NCBI GenBank assembly: GCA_903822975.1
Contig: CAIJRD010000001.1
Span: forward strand, 198,742 to 262,741
DNA from: an uncultured Sinobacteraceae bacterium
GTDB lineage: Bacteria > Pseudomonadota > Gammaproteobacteria > Nevskiales > Nevskiaceae
Length of the DNA: 64,000 nucleotides
Direction of reading: 5' to 3'
Shown: in pieces, positions 17,337-24,403 of the stretch
Layout: the number at the start of each line of letters is the position of its first letter
How positions within the stretch are numbered: the first letter of the stretch is position 1
Notes under the pieces: generated by a model
Told to the model about the DNA's origin: nothing
Database searches by the model: none
What the model saw: the letters and a program-made list of their open reading frames with translations, nothing else
Made by a program: the position numbers and the translations under genes

Positions 17337-17789
17337 TCAGAGCCACAAGTGGCGCGACATCATCACGGCCAGCAAGGGCAGCAGCAGCAACAGGTGTAAC
17401 TCGATCATCACGGCGCGGCGCGCGCGCTTGAGTTCGGCGGCCGGCACCATGTAGGCGGGATCGCGCCGGAACGCGCGCAGCCAGCGCAAGAACTGCAGCG
17501 TCGGTGCGATCGAGATCAGCCCGATCACGACGAACAGGCCGACCTTGGCGTGGAACGCCGGGTTGTGCGCATAGAACGCCCAACCCTTGGCGCCCCAGAT
17601 CGCCCGCGACACGCCGCTGGCGACCGCCGCGATCACGGCGATGAAGTAGATCAGGTCGACGCGCGCGAGCCAGCGCCCGCTCTGGCCGATCAGCGCCGGT
17701 CGCAGCAGCACGAGCTCGGCGGTCAGCGTCGCAGCGACGCCGAAAATACTGAGGAAATGCAGATAGGCCAGCGTTGAGTCCAGCAGCAT
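17337..17789 (-). CDS. DUF2214 family integral membrane protein
   Basis: 150 residues with four hydrophobic helices (about 5-27, 45-63, 83-102, 128-147). LAYLHFLSIFGVAATLTAEL at the start and RVDLIYFIAVIAAVASGVSR are typical of DUF2214, a family of small inner-membrane proteins with conserved His and Arg whose function is not established. A GGAG ribosome-binding site is 7 bases before the ATG. It stands alone between phhA and pip. The His in helix 1 and the layout resemble small b-type cytochrome-like proteins, but I see no firm heme motif. Confidence 0.8.
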   Translation of the reverse strand: MLLDSTLAYLHFLSIFGVAATLTAELVLLRPALIGQSGRWLARVDLIYFIAVIAAVASGVSRAIWGAKGWAFYAHNPAFHAKVGLFVVIGLISIAPTLQFLRWLRAFRRDPAYMVPAAELKRARRAVMIELHLLLLLPLLAVMMSRHLWL

Positions 17790-17860
17790 CGCAAGTCTCC
17801 TAAAGCGTCCGCGCCGCAGCGCGCCCGAGCTGTCCGGAAGCCCGCAGCCGCTTCATTCTG

Positions 17861-17896
17861 CCGCTACCGCTACCGCTACCGCTACCGCTGCCGCTG
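17861..17896. repeat. Hexamer tandem repeat (CCGCTA/CCGCTG)n
   Basis: Six consecutive hexamers: four CCGCTA followed by two CCGCTG, then a decayed copy. It lies in the 134-bp spacer between the pip stop and the DUF2214 start, just upstream of the DUF2214 promoter region. Such a perfect short repeat could vary in copy number by slippage. Confidence 0.8.
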
Positions 17897-17923
17897 CCGA
17901 CGCGGCGCGGGTCCAGCCTGCCT

Positions 17924-18871
17924 TCAAAGTCGCGCGAAGCGGTCTGCAGCATCGATCAGCGCATTCAGAATGCCCGACTCGCTGGCGGCATGGCCGGCGT
18001 CGGCAACCACGCGCAACTCCGCTTCCGGCCAGGCGCGATGCAGATCCCAGGCACTCTTGATCGGGCACACCACGTCATAGCGGCCCTGCACGATCACCCC
18101 GGGAATCTGACGAATCTTGCCGGCGTCTTCGAGCAGCTGGTTGGGCGAGCGGAAGAAACCGCCGTTGACGAAGTAATGGCATTCGATCCTTGCGAACGCT
18201 TCAGCGAAACTGTCGCCGCCGTAGCGCGCCACCATGTCGTCGCTCGGAATCAGCTTGCTGGTCGCGCCTTCCCAGATACTCCAGGCGCGCGCCGCCTCAC
18301 GGCGCACTTCGGCATTTTCGCTGGTCAGGCGGCGGTGATACGCCGCCACCAGATCGCCGCGCTCGGCCTGCGGAATCGGCGCGAGGAAATGTTCCCAGGC
18401 ATCTGGATAAAGCCAGTTGCAGCCTTCCTGGTAGAACCAGCGGATTTCTTCCGGGCGCAGCAGAAAGATGCCGCGCAGGATCAGTCCACGCACGCGCTCG
18501 GGGTGCGTCTCGGCGTAGGCGATCGCCAAGGTCGAACCCCAGGAGCCGCCGAACACGACCCAATGCTCGATCCCCAGTTTGTTGCGGATCGTTTCCATGT
18601 CGGCAACCAGTTCCCAGGTGCCGTTCTCGCGCAACTCCGCGTAGGGCGTGCTGCGGCCGCAGCCGCGCTGATCGAACAGCACGATGCGATATTTGCGCGG
18701 ATCGAAAAACTGCCGATGCCAGGGTTCGCAGCCGCCGCCGGGTCCGCCGTGAACGAAGACGACCGCCTTGCCGTTGGGATTGCCGCTCTCCTCGACATAG
18801 ATCTCATGCAGGTCGGAAACCTTCAGACGGTAGGTGCGAAACGGTTCCAGCGGCGGATAGGGTTGGGCCAT
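17924..18871 (-). CDS. pip: Proline iminopeptidase
   Basis: 315 residues from MAQPYPPLEPF; the 589-codon open frame that contains it is antisense to mltD upstream of this point. An alpha/beta hydrolase with the oxyanion motif HGGPGGG, the DQRGCGRSTP loop, the nucleophile Ser in GGSWGS, an Asp in GRYDVVCP and the catalytic His in DAGHAASE. It removes N-terminal proline from peptides in the cytoplasm. The arrangement of all motifs matches the S33 proline iminopeptidase family of Xanthomonas and Neisseria. It is divergent from mltD across 195 bp. Confidence 0.94.
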   Translation of the reverse strand: MAQPYPPLEPFRTYRLKVSDLHEIYVEESGNPNGKAVVFVHGGPGGGCEPWHRQFFDPRKYRIVLFDQRGCGRSTPYAELRENGTWELVADMETIRNKLGIEHWVVFGGSWGSTLAIAYAETHPERVRGLILRGIFLLRPEEIRWFYQEGCNWLYPDAWEHFLAPIPQAERGDLVAAYHRRLTSENAEVRREAARAWSIWEGATSKLIPSDDMVARYGGDSFAEAFARIECHYFVNGGFFRSPNQLLEDAGKIRQIPGVIVQGRYDVVCPIKSAWDLHRAWPEAELRVVADAGHAASESGILNALIDAADRFARL

Positions 18872-19066
18872 GTTCGAGTTGCTTTGAGGAGTTGTAACGC
18901 GCAGCGACGACTGCGCGAACCTGCTGCGCAGCTTAGCGGATTGGCACACCGACATCGCCTCCGGCGGCGCTCGCGCCGCGAATCGATTGATGCGGTTCGC
19001 AAGCACGGCTAAGATTTTGCTAGGGTGTTGTCTGAGTGTTAATTGTTCGCGTAGCAGATCGGTTTC

Positions 19067-21247
19067 ATGGGGGCGGCAATCAAGAAGTTCAGCATTGGAT
19101 GCTTGGCGGTTTCGATCTGCGCGGTGCTGCCCGCAGTACAGGCCGCCGACCCCGTCGCGACCACCGCGAACGGCGCTGCGAACACCGCCAGCGTCAACAC
19201 CCGCAGCGTCGACCCATCGCAGCAAAACGCCCCGCGGACGCCGGCACTTCCTGGCCTTGCGAGCGCACCGGTCGTGCGCGTCGTCCAGGTTCCCGTTGCC
19301 AACGGTGCGGCAGCCGTCGCGCCGGCCAACACCGGTCTCGGCGGTGCCACCGCTGTCACGGTGACCACGACCAGCAATGTCAGCGCCGCAGCGGCGACGG
19401 CTAGCGGCAGCAGTTCGGTCACCGCTGCCAGCAGCGCAGCGGTCAACGCCTCTGCAAACCCGCCGGCCAACGCACCCGGCACTGCGCCGACCAACGACGC
19501 GCTGCGTGCGCGCGCCGCGCCGGCGTCCAGCGTGGCACTGCCGGCTGCCGTGCCGGCCGCGGTCGGCAAGCTGCCGCCGAGCCCGAGCAGCCTCGCGAGC
19601 ACCAAGCCGGCGGTGACGCCGACACTCGATTTGCCGCCGCAGGCACCGGCCACCGCTGCGGCGGGCGGCGTCGATGCCGCGCATATCCTGCAAGCCTCGC
19701 TGCCCGGTTCATTGCAGCCGTCGTTGCCGGAAGAAACGCTGTTCCCGCACTACCCTTCGCTGAAGCCGGCGGTGGCGTTCTGGACGCGTGTATTCGCGGT
19801 CTGGTCGGAGAACCAGAGCGTGCTGCATTCGATGGACGACCTCAGCCGCGTCTATACCGTGCTCGATTTCCGTGACCAGGCGGCTGTGCTCGATCCGGTC
19901 AGTCTCGCCAGCCTGCGCTTCCGCGAAGAGACCCGTGCGCGCGAAGAAACGCGTCAGCTGCTGCTGCAGGTCGACGAACTGCAGGCAAATCCGCAGGCGC
20001 TGAACCCGGAGCAGCGGCACATCTACGAGATGTTCGCCAACAGCACCGATCCGAACCGCTTCAAGGACGCGATCGATTCCTTGCGCTTTCAGCGCGGCCT
20101 GCGCGAACGTACCCAGCACGCGCTGGCGGTGTCGGGTCGCTACATGCCGCAAATGGAACAGATCTTCGCGTCGTATGACCTGCCGAAACTGCTGACGCGG
20201 CTGCCGCTGATGGAGTCGTCGTTCAATCTCGACGCGTATTCGAAGGCCGGTGCGGCCGGTGTGTGGCAGTTCATTCCGTCGTCGGCGCGGATCTATATGC
20301 GTCTCGACAACGTGGTCGACGATCGCCGTGATCCCTGGTTTTCAACCGATGCCGCCGCACGTCACCTGAAAGACGACTACGACGCGCTGCGCGACTGGCC
20401 CTTGGCCCTGACCGCGTACAACTATGGTCGTGGCGGGCTGGCGCGGGCGCTGGCCGAGGTCAATGGCACCTCGCTGCTCGACATCATCGATCGCTTCCAG
20501 AGTCGCCGCTTCGGCTTCGCGTCGCGCAACTACTACGCCGAGTTCCTCGCCGCGGCCGATGTCGAACGCAACTGGCGCCTGCATTTCGGCGACATGACGC
20601 GCGACGCGCCGGTGCCGTTCGAACTGGTCGAGACGCGCGACTACGTTCGCTACGACACCCTTAGGCGCCTGTGCGCGCTGGATCCGCAAACCTTCAAGAC
20701 GCTCAACCCGGCGTTCCGCGACGAAGTTATAGACGGCAAGCTGTACGTGCCGCCGGCGCATCCGATCCGCGTGCCGGTCGGCACCGCCGAGCGCTTCCGC
20801 GTGGCCTACGCTTCGCTCGGTGCCGACGAACGCTTCGACCGTCAGCGCCAGCTCTACGTGACCTATCGCGTGCAACGCGGTGACAACGCCGCCAAGATCG
20901 CGCAGCGTTACGGCGTCAGCGTCAAGGCGCTGCTGGCCACCAACGGCCTGCGCAAAGTTGGACGCGTCAAGCCGGGCCAGACGCTGCGGATTCCCGGCGA
21001 CGGCGGCGAGTCACCGACGCTGATCGCGACTGCCGACGAGTCCAAGCCGGCGCATGCGGTGAAAGTTTCGGAAACGCTGCGTAGCGCACGTACTGCGCAT
21101 GCGGCCAAGACTCACCGCGTCGAAGCCGGGCAGACGCTCGGCGGTATCGCCAAGCGCTACCAGACCAGCGTTGAACTGCTGCGCAAGTTCAACGGCCTGC
21201 GTGGCGATTCGCTGCGGGTTGGCGCGACCCTGAAGATCCCCGGCTAA
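19067..21247 (+). CDS. mltD: MltD-like membrane-bound lytic murein transglycosylase with LysM repeats
   Basis: 726 residues. A signal peptide (about 1-26, ending VQAA) precedes an unusually long Ala/Thr/Pro-rich low-complexity segment (about 27-215). The SLT catalytic domain is at about 365-480, with the catalytic Glu in RLPLMESSFN and the motifs GAAGVWQF and ALTAYNYGRGG. Two clear C-terminal LysM modules bind peptidoglycan (about 606-650 and 683-726, the latter TLGGIAKRYQTSVELLRKFN). The enzyme cleaves the glycan strand with 1,6-anhydro ends. No lipobox cysteine is seen, so unlike E. coli MltD it may be soluble in the periplasm or anchored by an uncleaved signal. It stands alone. Confidence 0.9.
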   Translation: MGAAIKKFSIGCLAVSICAVLPAVQAADPVATTANGAANTASVNTRSVDPSQQNAPRTPALPGLASAPVVRVVQVPVANGAAAVAPANTGLGGATAVTVTTTSNVSAAAATASGSSSVTAASSAAVNASANPPANAPGTAPTNDALRARAAPASSVALPAAVPAAVGKLPPSPSSLASTKPAVTPTLDLPPQAPATAAAGGVDAAHILQASLPGSLQPSLPEETLFPHYPSLKPAVAFWTRVFAVWSENQSVLHSMDDLSRVYTVLDFRDQAAVLDPVSLASLRFREETRAREETRQLLLQVDELQANPQALNPEQRHIYEMFANSTDPNRFKDAIDSLRFQRGLRERTQHALAVSGRYMPQMEQIFASYDLPKLLTRLPLMESSFNLDAYSKAGAAGVWQFIPSSARIYMRLDNVVDDRRDPWFSTDAAARHLKDDYDALRDWPLALTAYNYGRGGLARALAEVNGTSLLDIIDRFQSRRFGFASRNYYAEFLAAADVERNWRLHFGDMTRDAPVPFELVETRDYVRYDTLRRLCALDPQTFKTLNPAFRDEVIDGKLYVPPAHPIRVPVGTAERFRVAYASLGADERFDRQRQLYVTYRVQRGDNAAKIAQRYGVSVKALLATNGLRKVGRVKPGQTLRIPGDGGESPTLIATADESKPAHAVKVSETLRSARTAHAAKTHRVEAGQTLGGIAKRYQTSVELLRKFNGLRGDSLRVGATLKIPG

Positions 21248-21412
21248 GGCGAGTCAGAAGCCGGGTTCTGCGGACGCCGCACGGCCGAGTCCGCCATCGC
21301 CACAGCACGAATCCTGCACTTGAGCACACCACGCTCGCACGCGAGTCGAGCACGCGCGCGACAGCGTCGCCGCACTCATCCTCGATTGTTACCGCGTGCG
21401 CGGCCCAGCCGC

Positions 21413-21556
21413 TCAGGCCGGCAGCAAGCCCAGACCGAGCACGCCGACCAAGATCAAATAGATCGCGACGATGTAGTTGAGCAGCCGCGGCATGACCAGA
21501 ATCAGCACGCCGGCGATGATCGATACCACCGGTACCATGTGGATATGCAGTGTCAC
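21413..21556 (-). CDS. DUF3096 small membrane protein
   Basis: 47 residues from a GTG start with GGGAG well placed upstream. The product reads MTLHIHMVPVVSIIAGVLIL and continues VMPRLLNYIVAIYLILVGVL, ending in GLGLLPA: two hydrophobic helices joined by a PRLLNYIVA turn, which I recognise as the DUF3096 pattern. These tiny inner-membrane proteins occur in many proteobacteria, with unknown role. It is too short for common gene finders. It lies in the spacer between mltD and the esterase gene and has no partner. Confidence 0.8.
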   Translation of the reverse strand: MTLHIHMVPVVSIIAGVLILVMPRLLNYIVAIYLILVGVLGLGLLPA

Positions 21557-21753
21557 GGCAGACTCCCGTCCTTGGATTTGGAATTCAAGCTGTCACACTG
21601 CGGCATAGCGCCCGCCTTGGTCAATGGCAGGCAGCGTTGCGGTCGGCGACGACGGAAACCGGGCTCACTTCGTGGATCGACCAAGCGATCGATCGGCCGA
21701 TCGACACGGCGCAGACACCAGCACCCGTTGCCGATGCCCGATCGCGCGAGTAA

Positions 21754-22719
21754 TCAGGCCGCCATACCCCAGGCCCGCGCCAGCGCATCGAGATAATTCG
21801 CAGTGAATCGTCTCGCGATCGGTGCCGATGGCACCGCGCCATCGAAGCTGTGGAACGCACCGGGATACACCTGCAATTCGGTGGGCACACCGGCCTGCAG
21901 GAGTCGTGCGGCGTAGGCCACATCCTCATCGACGAACAGATCGAGTGCACCGACGGCGAGGTAGGTCGGCGGCAAGCCGTGCAGATCCGCCGCGCGTGCC
22001 GGGGCAGCATAGGGCGAGACCGTATCGCCGCCACTGCTACTGCCTAAGTAGCAGCGCCAGGCGTAGAGGTTCTTGGTGCGATCCCATACGCGCGCATCGG
22101 TGATCTCGCGGCTCGAAGGCGTTTCGTTGCGGTCGTCCAGCATCGGATAGATCAGTAGCTGTAGCCGCGGTGTGGCGCCGCCGCGATCGCGGTTGAGCAG
22201 CGCCAGGCCGGCAGCCAAACCGGCGCCGGCACTGGCGCCGCCGATGGCAATACGCGCAGGATCAATCCCGAGCGCGCCGGCTTGCGTGCGCAACCATTGC
22301 AGTGCGGCGTGCGCGTCGTCGAGCGCGGCCGGAAACGGATGTTCCGGTGCGAGCCGGTAGTCAACCGCGAGTACCGCGCACTGCAGATCGCGCGCGATGC
22401 GTGAACACAGCAGGTAATCCGATTCGAGTGTGCCGAGCAGGTAGCCGCCGCCGTGCAACCACAGCAGCACCGGCTGATGCGCATTCGGCGTCAAGCTGCG
22501 ATACAGCCTCACCGCCAGCGGCAAGCCTTGGCTGCCTTCGATCACCCGATCGGCGAAATCGACACCGTCCATGCGAGGTCGATTGGCGCGCAGTGCGGCT
22601 GCATCCTGCCCTTCCAGTCTGCGCACCGCCTGCAGCTGCTCGATGCGATCGAGCGATTCGCCGGTAAAGCCTGCGAATGCGACGGCGAGATCGGGGTCCA
22701 CACGGCTGGCGAGATCCAT
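21754..22719 (-). CDS. Alpha/beta hydrolase, hormone-sensitive-lipase-type esterase
   Basis: 321 residues from the ATG chosen (MDLASRVD); a GTG seven codons upstream is an alternative. The HSL signature LLWLHGGGYLLG supplies the oxyanion hole, GGASAGAG has the nucleophile Ser, DLFVDEDVAYA the Asp, and FHSFDG the His of the triad. Such enzymes hydrolyse short- to medium-chain carboxyl esters in the cytoplasm. It is followed downstream by the small DUF3096 gene and is about 90 bp from the acvB-like gene, which ends on the same strand, so it could be at the end of that transcript. Substrate unknown. Confidence 0.88.
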   Translation of the reverse strand: MDLASRVDPDLAVAFAGFTGESLDRIEQLQAVRRLEGQDAAALRANRPRMDGVDFADRVIEGSQGLPLAVRLYRSLTPNAHQPVLLWLHGGGYLLGTLESDYLLCSRIARDLQCAVLAVDYRLAPEHPFPAALDDAHAALQWLRTQAGALGIDPARIAIGGASAGAGLAAGLALLNRDRGGATPRLQLLIYPMLDDRNETPSSREITDARVWDRTKNLYAWRCYLGSSSGGDTVSPYAAPARAADLHGLPPTYLAVGALDLFVDEDVAYAARLLQAGVPTELQVYPGAFHSFDGAVPSAPIARRFTANYLDALARAWGMAA

Positions 22720-22809
22720 GTCGGCACCATACACGCTCACACCCGCCGCGTTCGATCGGTCACCTGCGCCAATTCCGCATCAACGCGCAATCGGCACACG
22801 CGGTCGCAC

Positions 22810-24378
22810 CTACTTCGACGCGTTGAGAATCTCCTGTGCCAGCCGCTCGTAATTGCCGTCGAAGTGGTGACCGCCCGGCAGCTTCACCACCTTGACCTTC
22901 TTCGGATCGAGTTTCGGACACAGCGAGTCGTCCTCGCCTTCGCCGTAGATGCAGAGCACCGGCGTGCCGGTGATACGGCTGACTTCCGGCATCGTCGGCA
23001 AGCCGCTGTCGCTGTCGTGCACCCAGCTGCTCATGTGGAATTCGAACAGCGCGTGCTCGGACAAGCCCATCACCACGCCGACGCCGACCTTCGCGCGCGT
23101 CGCCGCCGGCAGCCGGTTCAGCGCAAACGGCAGCACGTCCGCGCCTTGCGAATAGCCGACCAGCAAGACGCGTTTCTTGCCGTATTTCGGCAGGTAATAG
23201 CGAATGATCTTGTCGACGTCCTTGGCCACTCCGTCTGGCGTGCGCGGCGACCAGTAATAGCGCAGCGAGTCGAGGCCGACCACCGGAATGCCCTGAGCGG
23301 CCAGCGCACCTGCCACTGCCTGATCGAGCCCGGCCCAGCCGCCATCGCCCGACATCAACAGCGCGAACGCATCGCTGTCCGGTGCGCCTTTCGGCACCGG
23401 CACTTCCAGCACCGGCAAGCCGTCCAGATCTGCCGGTTGCGCGACAACAGCCTGCGGCTTCTCGGCGGCCACCAGTTTGTCGTAGGCGGACTGCAGTGCT
23501 GCGGTCCAGTCGGCGGCGACCGAAAAGCTGTGGCCGACACGCGGCGCCAGCACCAGCGTCGCGCCCGTCACCTGGCTGCTGAACTTCTGGTTGTCGGCCA
23601 GCGGTACCACGCGATCGATCGCGCCCTGCAGCAGCACCCACGGCGCACCCAGACGCGCGGCCGGCTGGTAGACCACTCCGGCGCCATCAGCACTCGGCTT
23701 CGAATCCACACCGGAGCCGGTGCATAGCGGCTTTTTCAGATCCAGCTGAGGCGAGAACGCCAGGCTCAAGGCGCCGGCAAAGGTATCGTCGGGTGCTTGC
23801 ACCAACATCGTGTAGGCGAACGTCGCGCCTTCGGCGTAGCCGGCCAGGAACGGCGGTTGGTAGCCGGGCAGGCGGTAGTAGGCCTGCACGAAGTGGCTCA
23901 GGTTTTCGAGATCGCCGTCGAGGAATTCACAGTCGGCGCCGTCGGCTTCGAGCATCGCCATCATCTGGTGCGTATCGATGCCGATCACCAAGGCGCCCTT
24001 GGCGGCCAGCACCTGCGCAAAATCCTGCGCGCGCAGATTCCAGCCTTCGTCGCCCGACATGAACAGCACCGTATGCGTCGGCGTGCCTGCGGGCTTGTAC
24101 GCGGTGAGTCCTTCGAAGCGGCCATGGTCGAAGCGCTCAGCGTTCTTCGGCAACGGCGGCCCTTTCGGTGCCTTGGTCGGCTTCGCTTTCGCAGACTTTT
24201 TGGTTGGTGCGGCGACGGCCGGTTTCGCCGGCGCAGTTTGAATTGTCGGTGCCGGTGCCGGGTCCGCAGCCGGAGTCGCCGACGCGAAGGCGGCACTCGT
24301 TGCGATGCTCAGAGAAAGTGCCAGCGCGGCGGTGGTCCACAGCGTTCGCGTCGAAGACATCGTTGGCATCCGCTTCAT
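22810..24378 (-). CDS. acvB: AcvB/VirJ-like periplasmic protein (virulence factor family)
   Basis: About 522 residues; three close in-frame ATGs (24378, 24369, 24360) make the exact start uncertain. A signal peptide precedes an Ala/Pro/Lys-rich linker and two similar alpha/beta-hydrolase-like halves. The second half has the nucleophile elbow VGYSQGADVLP and is VirJ-like; the first has AGYAEGATFAY, with Ala where Ser is expected. In Agrobacterium AcvB is a periplasmic lysyl-phosphatidylglycerol hydrolase encoded beside lpiA. Here it directly follows the mprF/lpiA-like gene with about 25 bp between, the same pairing, so it probably removes amino acids from aminoacylated lipid. Confidence 0.85.
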   Translation of the reverse strand: MKRMPTMSSTRTLWTTAALALSLSIATSAAFASATPAADPAPAPTIQTAPAKPAVAAPTKKSAKAKPTKAPKGPPLPKNAERFDHGRFEGLTAYKPAGTPTHTVLFMSGDEGWNLRAQDFAQVLAAKGALVIGIDTHQMMAMLEADGADCEFLDGDLENLSHFVQAYYRLPGYQPPFLAGYAEGATFAYTMLVQAPDDTFAGALSLAFSPQLDLKKPLCTGSGVDSKPSADGAGVVYQPAARLGAPWVLLQGAIDRVVPLADNQKFSSQVTGATLVLAPRVGHSFSVAADWTAALQSAYDKLVAAEKPQAVVAQPADLDGLPVLEVPVPKGAPDSDAFALLMSGDGGWAGLDQAVAGALAAQGIPVVGLDSLRYYWSPRTPDGVAKDVDKIIRYYLPKYGKKRVLLVGYSQGADVLPFALNRLPAATRAKVGVGVVMGLSEHALFEFHMSSWVHDSDSGLPTMPEVSRITGTPVLCIYGEGEDDSLCPKLDPKKVKVVKLPGGHHFDGNYERLAQEILNASK

Positions 24379-24403
24379 CCTTGCGTTGATCCCGGTGGTG
24401 CAG

